Part shown: positions 55,801-63,739 of the stretch, one piece after another
How the letters are laid out: the number at the start of each line of letters is the position of its first letter
Numbering within the stretch: position 1 is the stretch's first letter
Translations under genes and position numbers: made by a program
Source of the DNA: Planctomycetota bacterium
GTDB lineage: Bacteria > Planctomycetota > UBA1135 > GCA-002686595
Assembly: GCA_022446815.1 (NCBI GenBank)
Contig: JAKVCD010000001.1
Span: 170,997 to 234,996 of the forward strand
Reading direction: 5' to 3'
DNA: 64,000 nucleotides
The notes under the pieces: model-generated
Database searches by the model: none
What the model saw: the letters and a program-made list of their open reading frames with translations, nothing else
Told to the model about the DNA's origin: nothing

Positions 55801-57610
55801 GCTCCGACACACTGCGGACGGCTCGCTCACGGCGAACAGCGCGCGGCTCACCACTTGCGACCACGTGACTCCTCACTACTTCATCCGCACCAAAGACCTG
55901 CGCCTGAAGCCCAGCGACGCAGAGGGGGTCCACTGGGACATTTCGATCCGCTCTAATGACCTCGTCTTCGGGGGCGGCCTCTCTCTTCCTTTGCCTGCGA
56001 TCGAGTACGAGGCGGACAAGGCAGGCAGTCCGCTCATCGACCGCTTGATCCTCGGCGACACAGCGCGCTTCGGCACCTTCCTTGAGGCGACGGTGGATGG
56101 CGAGCTTGGGATTATTGAGCGAGCGGCTTCTTTCATCACTCGCACGAGCGCTGAGGACATCTCAGGCGGCATTCAATACCGCGGCTCTTGGTTAGGAGAG
56201 CGCGGCCTGATGTTGGGATTGGGCGCGAACATCGAGGCCGAGGACCGCTTCTGGTTCCGCCTCTATGCAGACGGCTTGGATGACGGCTCAAGGGACAAGG
56301 GCACGATACGCGTCAACCCGAGCGACCGGCCAGACTTCCGAAGCTGGGTGCGCGCCCGGGGAAGGGCAGAGCTCGGCGAGCGCGAGTGGGTCGACATCGC
56401 CTTCAGCCAGCAGAGCGACGCCGGCGTGCAGGCGGAATTCTTTGAGCGCGAGTTCCTCCGCTATGAGGAGCGCGAGAACTACATCCACTGGAGAAAGGTC
56501 CAAGACGAAGACTTCACGGAAGCCCAGGTGAAGCTGCGCGCGGGCGACTTCAGAAACGAGGTGGAGGAGCTTCCGTCGCTCGCCTACTCGCACGGCTTGA
56601 CGCCCCTCTTCGACGTGGGTGAGCGCGCGACCCTCTACCAAGCCAGCGTGGACTTCGGCAGCTACCGGCGGAGAGAGGGGGCCGGCACGATCTCGCCCTT
56701 CGACCCTTTCTTTGACGACGCCCTGGGCACCCGAGGTCTCGTGCGCTTCGACACTCGTCACAGGATCGAGCTCCCGATACGCCTCGCGGATGGCGGCGTG
56801 ACCGCGGTGCCCTTCATGCAGCTCGCAGGCACGCGTTGGAGCGAGGGCGTAGACCCGCTCGACTCGCCACACCGCGGAGCCCTCTCGGCAGGGCTCGCGC
56901 TCTCAACCACCCTGTGGAAGAGAACCGCCTCTGGCGGCATACACACCATCGCGCCCTTCATCTCTCTCTCGAGCGACGTTTGGGCTGAGGCGGGAGACGG
57001 AGACCCCATCCCCCTCGACGCGATCGAAGACCCTCTCCCTGGAGACCACCTCGACCTTGGCGTTCATAGCCGCTGGAGCGACCAGGCGACCGGTGAGGCC
57101 ATCGACCTCTCTGTCTTCGGTCGCTACGCGCGGGACACAGAGACCGTCTTGCCCCTAGAGGTGCTGACGGAGTATCTCGGCCGAGCGGGAGACGTCGCCT
57201 TCGCCTTGCAGCACGACGGCCGCTACGACCTCGAGGCGGGAGAGACGCTCTACTCGCGCTCAGCGATTGGCTTCGAGCCGATAGAGGATCTCTCGTGGGA
57301 GCTCGGCTTCCACCAAGGTAAAGACGCAGCGGGCGAGGAGCTCTTCGAGGCCGCCTCGGTGGGTAGCCGCTGGCGGGTGTCACCGAAGTGGGAGCTGGAG
57401 GCGCGCCAGACCATTTCTCTGATCGACTCGGACGAGCTCGCGAGCCGCCTCGTCTTGCGCCGCTTCACGCACGACCTCATCTTGGACCTAGAGCTCTCAG
57501 AGCGTCTCGGCGAGGGCGGCTCCTCGGTCTCCTTCTCCCTCTCGCCCGTCGTCGGCTGGTCTAGGGATCGCATCGGGGTGTTGGACCACTGGCTCGCCCC
57601 GCGACGCTAA
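52820..57610 (+). CDS. giant OstA/LptD-type outer-membrane protein with N-terminal anchor (LptC-LptA-LptD-like fusion)
   Basis: The protein has about 1,596 residues from the GTG at 52820; an upstream start at 52796 would add eight residues. An N-terminal hydrophobic helix, KPLLFTAVFGVGLTVLWFA (about 5-25), is followed by roughly 1,000 residues of OstA/LptA-like repeated beta segments (patterns such as ALTVSLGDALYTTPERV). An LptD-type transition follows, LTTCDHVTPHYFIRTKDLRL, near residue 1010, then FGGGLSLPLPAIEY. The last 540 residues have the alternating pattern of a beta barrel, with QAEFFEREFLRYEERENYI as in LptD. Only four Cys are present and none lies in the barrel. The neighbours kdsD-kdsC supply Kdo. 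Likely role: lipopolysaccharide transport to the outer membrane. The fusion reading is inference. Confidence 0.75.
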   Translation: MNLRKPLLFTAVFGVGLTVLWFAREDPSEQAERSPQPVELPRQAPLGDGAEAAVSFGGRLEYTQFAAEEREGRRPKLFRLIAAKVEAVQGDVYDVEGLFVELFEPDTQAVRATLRSPRSRMPIRLRAGRQEFGEEDEVTLTAVDAEVFDGLPLVPARFEASALTVSLGDALYTTPERVTLRSPDRGPGALATGSEFTLDQRAGLIRFGQKGEITFSLEEGAPTSLKATGAGALSVERVSDDGTVRVLVEGGARLETDQGGGAILTAQRVELVGAPGPNGAILARSASASGDVVIDGWGGRFGGARARLEFDERGQLNETHLEGEPSARVPLAVEGGEAVEVTLEATDSVRLLADAGFSVSGPCTVRVQDRDFVLECDGALLGTGRQQGGFGWLSASGGVRARLGQTDYQGEDLELRSFASSDGEAEWTARARDGAVLTGALEGPEGPAYRAEVGGALELATRGEELFIRRAEDVDLSVEGPEALQLYAGSLEDASLAARTFQAGGGVRYSDGQLRAEAAEAFLEAGGLSTLRGDEVAPVRVELAASGPLQGGEVIAHLVRFGPGNLIADGDVSAEFQQSSGTLSLEAALLEASFQASADGAPVEGPVLMSLRGVERCRLVSPSETTSWSAELTSLSLIARTPEEGEGASLELRGALAAGAVLLERQTKRASFAASGERLELGADGSANLAGSDEGFVRVSGSSSDGESLGRVVAREVRLSDERMSAVGATLTYQGAGEGEVLIKAISAERMELSLDRASLAGAVRVEGETRGEGAWTLRSSQALLEGGSVTAWDGFEWRGEDDMRATGDALHADAERVELSGAPAKLRLAGLEWEANELRFDRERMLLEAGRGRVRSVNEDSIELTYEEIRPIEGQDASILALHRPRFIRGETEARAEWALLWVDQSSEREAPRGDGEGPNLFGQVDAQGLSTALDEVYIEGRVEVMEAGVRRAEVDAVYLDLVEGRGWLKGARLTLPAEVGGEETTLAVDAEWLRHTADGSLTANSARLTTCDHVTPHYFIRTKDLRLKPSDAEGVHWDISIRSNDLVFGGGLSLPLPAIEYEADKAGSPLIDRLILGDTARFGTFLEATVDGELGIIERAASFITRTSAEDISGGIQYRGSWLGERGLMLGLGANIEAEDRFWFRLYADGLDDGSRDKGTIRVNPSDRPDFRSWVRARGRAELGEREWVDIAFSQQSDAGVQAEFFEREFLRYEERENYIHWRKVQDEDFTEAQVKLRAGDFRNEVEELPSLAYSHGLTPLFDVGERATLYQASVDFGSYRRREGAGTISPFDPFFDDALGTRGLVRFDTRHRIELPIRLADGGVTAVPFMQLAGTRWSEGVDPLDSPHRGALSAGLALSTTLWKRTASGGIHTIAPFISLSSDVWAEAGDGDPIPLDAIEDPLPGDHLDLGVHSRWSDQATGEAIDLSVFGRYARDTETVLPLEVLTEYLGRAGDVAFALQHDGRYDLEAGETLYSRSAIGFEPIEDLSWELGFHQGKDAAGEELFEAASVGSRWRVSPKWELEARQTISLIDSDELASRLVLRRFTHDLILDLELSERLGEGGSSVSFSLSPVVGWSRDRIGVLDHWLAPRR

Positions 57611-57622
57611 GCTCTCTGTCTC

Positions 57623-58075
57623 ATGTTGGCTTTCATCTCAAACCTCCACTTCGCAGAGCTGCTCCTGATCGCGCTCGTGGGGATCATGGTCTTCGGCCGG
57701 AATCTCCCGCGAATCGCGGTGCAGGTCTGGACCCAGCTCACGAAGATGCGCCGCAGCATGAACAAGGTGTGGCGAGAGACGGGCGTCCAAGATGAGATCC
57801 GCCGCATGCAGCGCGAGCTCCGCGAGGCAGAGTACGAGGTGCGTGATGCGGCGCGCCGAGCAATGGAAGCAGAGGAGGCGGCTGAGGCTCAGACAGCATC
57901 CGCTGAGTCCTTCGAGGGGGCAGAGCACGACGAGCACTATCAGGAAGCCGAGACGCCTGATGGTGTGGAAAGCGAAGAGGCTGTTGACGAGCCGGCGGGC
58001 GAGGCCGCCCGACGCGAAGACTCTGCGCCTCACCCAGGCCCGGACCCTTATCCCGGGGACATCGAGAAGGACTGA
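57623..58075 (+). CDS. twin-arginine translocase TatA/TatB family protein
   Basis: The 150-residue protein has an N-terminal membrane helix (ELLLIALVGIMVFGRNLP, about residues 12-29) with the Phe-Gly hinge, an amphipathic helix (LPRIAVQVWTQLTKMRRSMN) and a long acidic, probably disordered tail. A Glu in the helix at residue 12 is more TatB-like, while the length is between TatA and TatB. It forms part of the pore for folded proteins. TatC is not in the window. The Tat-type DctP at 11-12 kb is a possible client. It overlaps the next gene as TGATG. Confidence 0.88.
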   Translation: MLAFISNLHFAELLLIALVGIMVFGRNLPRIAVQVWTQLTKMRRSMNKVWRETGVQDEIRRMQRELREAEYEVRDAARRAMEAEEAAEAQTASAESFEGAEHDEHYQEAETPDGVESEEAVDEPAGEAARREDSAPHPGPDPYPGDIEKD

Positions 58076-58935
58076 TGTACCGCCTCGGGTACAACACGAA
58101 CGGGCTGGCACACCATCGCCTAGATGACGCGCTCGCGCTCTTAGCAGACACGGGCTATGAGGGCGTCGCGCTAACGCTGGACGTCCAACACCTCGACCCC
58201 TTCACCGCGACAGTGACAGATGTCGAGGCGGTGCGGCGGCGCGCGGAAGAGCTCGGGCTCTCCCTCGCCGTGGAGACCGGCGCACGCTACGTGCTCGACC
58301 ATAAGGTGAAGCATGCGCCGAACCTCTTGGATGAAGAGGCCGCCGGACGCGAGCGCCGCGTCGACTTCTATGCGCGCGCCGCGAAGACAGCCGCAGGCCT
58401 GGGCGCGGGAATCATCTCCATCTGGGCAGGCGCCCCCTCGGACGGCGCGACCGCGGAGTCAGCGGACGGCGAGCGCAAAGAGGTGCTTTGGGGGCGGCTG
58501 GTGGAAGGTGTGCGGCAGACCCTCGCGGCCTGCGCCGAGTTCGGTGTGACGCTCTGCTTCGAGCCAGAGCCTGGGATGTTCATCGAGCGCCCTGCTGGCT
58601 TCTTCGAGCTCTTGGAGCGGCTGGGCTCCGACGGAGAGGCCCTGGCGATGACCCTCGATGTGGGGCACCTGCTCTGCACTAACGATCTCCCCGCGGGAGA
58701 CGTGATCCGCTCCTGCGCCGAACACATCCGGCATGTGCACCTCGACGACATCGCAGGTGGCGTGCACGAGCACCGCATGTTTGGCGAGGGCGACCTCGAC
58801 CTCGCTGAGACCCTCCGGGCCCTCCGTGAGATCGGCTTTGAAGGGATGGCCGCCGTCGAGCTCTCGCGCGACAGCCACCGAGGCGCCGCCGCCGCTGAAG
58901 AGGCGATGCGGCACCTGCGAGCGGCGACAGGCTGA
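58075..58935 (+). CDS. sugar phosphate isomerase/epimerase-type TIM barrel
   Basis: The 286-residue protein of the xylose isomerase-like TIM barrel (AP endonuclease 2) family has metal-ligand motifs FEPEPGMFI (about residue 160), TLDVGHLLCTN (about 195), HIRHVHLDDI (about 220) and FEGMAAVELSRDSH (about 260). These enzymes isomerise or epimerise keto sugars, or act as endonucleases; the exact substrate is not readable. No signal peptide is present. It is coupled to the TatA/B gene through TGATG. Confidence 0.85.
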   Translation: MYRLGYNTNGLAHHRLDDALALLADTGYEGVALTLDVQHLDPFTATVTDVEAVRRRAEELGLSLAVETGARYVLDHKVKHAPNLLDEEAAGRERRVDFYARAAKTAAGLGAGIISIWAGAPSDGATAESADGERKEVLWGRLVEGVRQTLAACAEFGVTLCFEPEPGMFIERPAGFFELLERLGSDGEALAMTLDVGHLLCTNDLPAGDVIRSCAEHIRHVHLDDIAGGVHEHRMFGEGDLDLAETLRALREIGFEGMAAVELSRDSHRGAAAAEEAMRHLRAATG

Positions 58936-59090
58936 GCGTCGGCGCCGCTTATCGCAGACCGGCGCGGCTTTGCGGCTGTTGTTGTAGTGGGAACTCGGAG
59001 CGTTCTCTGGGGCTAGCGAGGACGCTCTTGGGGAGGGTCAGCCGAAGAGGATGGTGTGCTTGGGCGGCAGAGCCCCGGCCGACGTCGACC

Positions 59091-59324
59091 ATGCCCGAGA
59101 CCAAAGACATCCGAGAGTGCCCGACCCGGGCAGATGGGAGCGCGACGCTCCTCGCACACCGGGTCTCCAAGGCCAAGTGCCAGAGCCTCCAGCGAGGCAT
59201 GTTCCACAAGTGCTTCTCCTGCGCTTGGCTCAACAGCCGCGTGGCCGCAAACGGCCCGCCGGAGTTCACCCCGCCGGCCCCGAAGCCGGTGGAGCGGAGG
59301 ACTCCTGTGACCCAGCTGCACTAG
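59091..59324 (+). CDS. small conserved-looking Cys-rich protein
   Basis: The 77-residue protein from the ATG at 59091 (MPETKDIRECPTRADG) has a basic central part with Cys at about residues 10, 30, 41 and 44. They include GMFHKCFSCAWLN, a Cys-X2-Cys pair that could bind zinc. The tail is Pro-rich (PPEFTPPAPKPVERRTP). I do not recognise a named family. Coding is supported by the clear Cys/His pattern and codon bias; in-frame codons back to 59028 look spurious. It sits alone upstream of the cytochrome c mosaic gene. Confidence 0.6.
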   Translation: MPETKDIRECPTRADGSATLLAHRVSKAKCQSLQRGMFHKCFSCAWLNSRVAANGPPEFTPPAPKPVERRTPVTQLH

Positions 59325-59356
59325 CGCGGAGGGCTCACCCGTAGAATCTGCGGGTG

Positions 59357-62300
59357 ATGTACACCCTCCTCTTCGCGAGCGCTCTCTCCCTCTGCCCGCC
59401 GCAAGCTGACGCCCCCGAAGGCTGGGCTTGGGAGCTCGGCGACCTCAGAAACATCGAGCCTCGTGAGGACTACCACCTGAGCGTGGAGTTTGAGGCGAGC
59501 ATCCCAACCTCGATCCTCTTGGACGAGCGCTGGGAGGTGGTGATCGGGCCTAGAGGGGGCGAGGGTGAAGAGCTGGCAGGGACTATCAAGGGGGTCAGAG
59601 GCCCCCTCCTCGACGCGGCGCTCTCAGCTGGCGAGCCTCAGTCCATAGACATCTCTTACTGGATGGAGGCGGGCGAGGGCCCGCACCTCACGGTTTGGCT
59701 CAATGATCGGCTAGTGCAAGACAGGGTTCACCTTGGCGAGGCTTCGGGTGAGGTGGGCCTTGGGCCCGGCGAGGAGGAGGGCCGCGGGGTGTACTTGGCA
59801 GAAGAGGGAGAGAGCCGCGCCTGCGACTGGGGCGAGGATTTCACGGCCATCACTACCTTCCGCACGAGGGGCCGCGGAACGATCGTCTCTAAGTGTCCCC
59901 CCGCAGGGCCGTGGGTCCCCGACGCGAAAGCGATCTTCGTCCGTGACGGGATGCTCGTCTACGACATCGGCTGGGTCGGCGCAGTCGTCGGCGATGTCCC
60001 CGTAGACGACGGGGAGTGGCATACCGCCGTCATCACCTCCGAAGGCGGAGAGGTGAACATGTGGGTGGATGGCGAGCACTGCGGAGACAACGATGACTTC
60101 TCAGCGAAGGACCGCGATGAGTTCCGGGTCAAGATCGGCGCAGCCAACACAGACTTCGCGTTCCGCCTTGAGGGAGACGTCGCGTCCGTTCTGTTCTATG
60201 ACTTCGCCATAGACCACAGCGAGGTCGACGAGCCCATCAAGGAGGAGCCCGTGTTTCGCTGGGCAGGGACCGATGCGCTCAATGAGCCCGCATCTGAAGA
60301 GGGAAGGATCCGCCTGCGGACCCAAGGCGGCGCCGCTCGCTTCAGAGAGCTCTCTCTTCTAGAGCTCGGGGCCACCGACCACGCGGGGCTGATCATGACC
60401 CTCGACGAGGGGAGCGCCGCGCGCGGCCGCGAGATCTACGAGGGCCTCTGCGCGAACTGCCACGGACTCGACGGTAAGAAGACCACGAACCCCAACGCCC
60501 GGCCCTTTGCGGTGGGGACGCTAGAGAACGGGAGCGACCCCTACGCCCTGTGGCGGACCCTCACCGACGGCTACAAGGACATGCCGGTGCAGGACTGGCT
60601 GCGGCCGGACCAGCGCTATGACGTCGTCCACTATCTGCGCGAGGAGTTCCTGAAGGACGAGAACCCCAGCCAGTACTACGAGGTTGAAGACGCCTGGCTT
60701 AACGCGCTTCCGAAGGGGATGACGCGCCGGCCCCCCGTCGCGGAGGGCGCCGCGCGTGACTATGGGCCAGCGCTCGCGTCACAGCTCGGCGGAGAGGTGG
60801 GCGCGGCGCTCACGATCCGCTTGGATGAGGACGCCACGATCTCCTACGACCTGCAGATGGCGGAGTCCTCCGGGGCTTGGACCGGCGGCTTCCTCGACCT
60901 CTCGAACACCCAGCACCACAAGCAGCGGGGCGAGGGCAGAGCCACGCCCTCCGGCGAGATGATCCCAGGCCTTGAGGGTTGGGCGTGGGGGCACGACGGG
61001 AGCCTGGACTTTGACCGCGGAGAGCGCTGGCCGCGCGGCCCGCTCCCGCGCAAGTGGCTCCACCATCGCGGCCACTATCTCTACGGAGACGACCTCGTGC
61101 TCTCGTACGAGATCGATGGGCGCGGCGTGCTCGAGCACCCAAGCGTTGACCGATCCGCTGGCTTCCCTGTGATCACACACCGCCTGCATGTCGAGCCGGG
61201 TGAGACAGAGCTCATCCTGAGCTTGGCCGAGACGCCGGGGAGCGGCGCCTCGCTCAGCGAGGCGTCGGGCTTCGACGGTGAGGCTGCGGGCGCGTTCAGC
61301 TGGTCGCTCGCGGTAGCTGGGTGGGGCGGCGAAGGAGAAGACCCGGGGCCCTTCACGGCGTGCGCGGCCATTGGGGGAGGCGCGCTTGAGGTGGACGGAG
61401 CCGGACGCGTCGTCCTCAAGATCCCCGCAGCGGAGTCGCCTCAAGAGTATTGGCTCCTCCGCGCAGGCGGCCGCGACAAGGGCACCCTCGACGGCCTGCG
61501 GCTTCTCTTGACCAACTTTGCCGAGCGCGAACGACCCATCTCTCCTGCGAGCATGACCTCTGGCGGCGAGCTCCGCTGGGGAGAGGTCCTGACGACCAAG
61601 GGCCGCCTCGGCGAGGAGGCGCCCTACGCCCTCGACACCATCGAGGTCCCCTTCGAGAACCCCTGGGGGGCGTGGGTCAGAACGAGCGCCGTGGACTTCT
61701 TTGAGGATGGCCGCGCCGCGGTCTCGACCCTCGGGGGAGATATCTGGATCGTCTCTGGTCTCGACGCAGGCCTCGAAGAGGTCCAGTGGAAGCGCTACGC
61801 CGCGGGGATGTTCGAGCCCCTTGGGCTCGCCGTCGTGGACGGGGAGGTGATCGTCACCTGTCGCGACAGGTTGACCCGATTGCACGACCTCAACGACGAC
61901 GGAGAGGCGGACTTCTACGAGAGCTTCTACGCCGACACGGACGTCTCGACGACCTTCCACGCCTTCAACTTCGACCTGCAAGAGGACGCGAACGGCGACC
62001 TCTTCTTTGTGAAGTCCGGCCAGTACACCGACTCCGACCTCGGCGGCGCGGTGATGCGCGTGACCCCAGCAGGAGAGGCCTTCGTCCACAGCACGGGCTT
62101 CCGCACGCCGAACGGGATGGGGATGTCTCCAGACGGGCGCCCGCTCGTCAGCGACAACCAAGGTAACTGGATCCCCGCCTCGAAGGTGAGCCTCACCAAG
62201 CGCGGCGGCTTCTATGGCGTGTTCCCCGCGATCAACAATGGTGGCGCAGGTGAGCAGACCAGAGAGGACTTCGATCAGCCTGCGATCTGGATGCCCCAGC

Positions 62301-62944
62301 GCTTTGACTCCTCTTGTGGCGGACAGCTGTGGGTTGATGACGAGCGCTTCGGGCCGCTCTCAGGCCGCTACCTCCACACGAGCTTCGGCAAAGGCTGGAT
62401 GTACGGGCTCGAGATCGTGGACGGGGCTGTCCCGCAAGGAGCGGTGTGGCGACTCCCTCTCCAATTTGACGCAGGGATCCAGCGGCTGCGGCTGGGCCCC
62501 CATGATGGAGCGGTCTATGCCGTCGGGCTCTCCGGGTGGCAGGGGCCCAGCGGGGGCAAGGACGGCTGCCTCGAGCGCGTGCGCTGGACCGGCGCGGACG
62601 AGGTCGTCTTGAAGGGCGCGCAGGTTGTACACGACGGCGTCGTGTTGGAGTTCAGCGGGCCTATCAAAGCAGCGGAGGCAGGGGACTTCACAGCCAAGCG
62701 CTGGAACTACAGGTGGTCCCGCGGCTACGGCTCTGCGCACTACTCCCTCATCGAGCCCAACCGCAAAGGCGAAGATTCGCTCGAGGTCCTGTCCGCGACT
62801 GCCGAGGGCGTCCGCGTGCATGTGGTCTTTGAAGACATGCGCGTCGCGCACCAGCTCGCGCTCAGCTACGACCTCGGAGACGGGCTGACAGGAGAGGTGC
62901 TCTTTACCGTCAACGAGGTACCAGAGCCCGAGGCTGGGCGTTGA
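59357..62944 (+). CDS. exported mosaic protein: LamG-like, cytochrome c and sorbosone/glucose-dehydrogenase-type propeller
   Basis: The protein has about 1,195 residues from the ATG at 59357, with a GTG just before it as alternative. It opens with a signal peptide (MYTLLFASALSLCPPQA). Residues 30-330 contain concanavalin/LamG-like sandwiches, including DGEWHTAVITSEGG. A single-heme cytochrome c domain follows at about 350-440: CANCHG near residue 365 and an axial Met in KDMPVQDWL. The next region contains GFLDLSNTQHH. From about 780 to 1,100 a propeller of the glucose/sorbosone dehydrogenase type has FHAFNFDLQEDANGDLFFV and TGFRTPNGMGMSPDG. This architecture is common in planctomycetes and is probably a periplasmic dehydrogenase of unknown substrate. 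Confidence 0.8.
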   Translation: MYTLLFASALSLCPPQADAPEGWAWELGDLRNIEPREDYHLSVEFEASIPTSILLDERWEVVIGPRGGEGEELAGTIKGVRGPLLDAALSAGEPQSIDISYWMEAGEGPHLTVWLNDRLVQDRVHLGEASGEVGLGPGEEEGRGVYLAEEGESRACDWGEDFTAITTFRTRGRGTIVSKCPPAGPWVPDAKAIFVRDGMLVYDIGWVGAVVGDVPVDDGEWHTAVITSEGGEVNMWVDGEHCGDNDDFSAKDRDEFRVKIGAANTDFAFRLEGDVASVLFYDFAIDHSEVDEPIKEEPVFRWAGTDALNEPASEEGRIRLRTQGGAARFRELSLLELGATDHAGLIMTLDEGSAARGREIYEGLCANCHGLDGKKTTNPNARPFAVGTLENGSDPYALWRTLTDGYKDMPVQDWLRPDQRYDVVHYLREEFLKDENPSQYYEVEDAWLNALPKGMTRRPPVAEGAARDYGPALASQLGGEVGAALTIRLDEDATISYDLQMAESSGAWTGGFLDLSNTQHHKQRGEGRATPSGEMIPGLEGWAWGHDGSLDFDRGERWPRGPLPRKWLHHRGHYLYGDDLVLSYEIDGRGVLEHPSVDRSAGFPVITHRLHVEPGETELILSLAETPGSGASLSEASGFDGEAAGAFSWSLAVAGWGGEGEDPGPFTACAAIGGGALEVDGAGRVVLKIPAAESPQEYWLLRAGGRDKGTLDGLRLLLTNFAERERPISPASMTSGGELRWGEVLTTKGRLGEEAPYALDTIEVPFENPWGAWVRTSAVDFFEDGRAAVSTLGGDIWIVSGLDAGLEEVQWKRYAAGMFEPLGLAVVDGEVIVTCRDRLTRLHDLNDDGEADFYESFYADTDVSTTFHAFNFDLQEDANGDLFFVKSGQYTDSDLGGAVMRVTPAGEAFVHSTGFRTPNGMGMSPDGRPLVSDNQGNWIPASKVSLTKRGGFYGVFPAINNGGAGEQTREDFDQPAIWMPQRFDSSCGGQLWVDDERFGPLSGRYLHTSFGKGWMYGLEIVDGAVPQGAVWRLPLQFDAGIQRLRLGPHDGAVYAVGLSGWQGPSGGKDGCLERVRWTGADEVVLKGAQVVHDGVVLEFSGPIKAAEAGDFTAKRWNYRWSRGYGSAHYSLIEPNRKGEDSLEVLSATAEGVRVHVVFEDMRVAHQLALSYDLGDGLTGEVLFTVNEVPEPEAGR

Positions 62945-63016
62945 GGCTGCTTAGGTAGACGGGAGCGCGCCGGGCGCCTACCCTCATGCGCCGAAACGGA
63001 AGAACGAGGAAGACCA

Positions 63017-63724
63017 ATGACCCCCGACGCCCCCACGCAAACGACCGAAGAGCTGCTCAAGATGGACCTCTCCATGGAGGAGGGCGACTGGAAGCCGACC
63101 CCTCATGGCCAGTGCCTCGCAGAGGTCCTCGCAGAGAACAACATTGTCAGGGGCAAGACTGTCCTCGAGTTGGGCGCGGGCACGGCCAACCACACGATCC
63201 TCTTCGCTCGCCAAGGAGCCGCGCACATCGTCGCGACGGAGATCTCAGGGCCCTTCGCGGAGACCACGCGCGTCAACGTGGAGCGAAACGTCCCGGGCGC
63301 GCCCGTCGAGTGCCGCGTGGCCGACTGGCTGTCGACGGAAGGCGAGTACGACGTCGTCGTCACCAACCCTCCGTTCTGCATGAGCGGCAAGCAGAACCGC
63401 CGCTACTACATTGACTCGTTGATCTTGGACGCACACAAGCGCCTCAGGCCAGGCGGCGTGCTCGCCTTCGTCCAGTCCTCGATGGCAGATCTCAAGAAGA
63501 CCCTCCGGCGGCTCGATGAGAACGGCTACGACGCCGAGATCCTCGGCGAGCGCACGGGGCCCTTCCGCGACTACTACTACGAAGTCGAGGGCTTCATGGA
63601 GGAGAGCCGCGCAATCGAAGGCGGCTTTGAGACGCGCGACGGCGTCGACTACGAGACCCTCGCCGTGATCAAGGCGACGCTGCGGCCCTACACGCCGCCG
63701 GCGAGCGCGCACCTGCCTGAGTAG
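63017..63724 (+). CDS. class I SAM-dependent methyltransferase
   Basis: The 235-residue protein has a Rossmann methyltransferase fold: the SAM loop VLELGAGTANHTILFA at about residue 50, ATEISG near 75 and VVVTNPPFCMSG near 115. The NPPF motif is typical of enzymes that methylate exocyclic amino groups of adenine, guanine or glutamine (HemK, RsmC and TrmN6-like). C-terminal part LRPGGVLAFVQSSMADLKK fits the same fold. The substrate is not readable. It is not coupled to its neighbours. Confidence 0.88.
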   Translation: MTPDAPTQTTEELLKMDLSMEEGDWKPTPHGQCLAEVLAENNIVRGKTVLELGAGTANHTILFARQGAAHIVATEISGPFAETTRVNVERNVPGAPVECRVADWLSTEGEYDVVVTNPPFCMSGKQNRRYYIDSLILDAHKRLRPGGVLAFVQSSMADLKKTLRRLDENGYDAEILGERTGPFRDYYYEVEGFMEESRAIEGGFETRDGVDYETLAVIKATLRPYTPPASAHLPE

Positions 63725-63739
63725 GCTTGCGCAGCGAGC

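Noticed and set aside
52796-57610. A simple reading of the giant gene as an ordinary LptD
   Set aside because: The region before the barrel is about five times longer than the usual LptD periplasmic domain and has an N-terminal anchor-like helix, so a plain LptD label would hide the extra modules.
60779-62161. A long open frame on the minus strand opposite the cytochrome c mosaic gene
   Set aside because: It is a mirror of a GC-rich coding gene; its translation is Arg/Val/Glu-biased without domains, while the plus strand has clear motifs.
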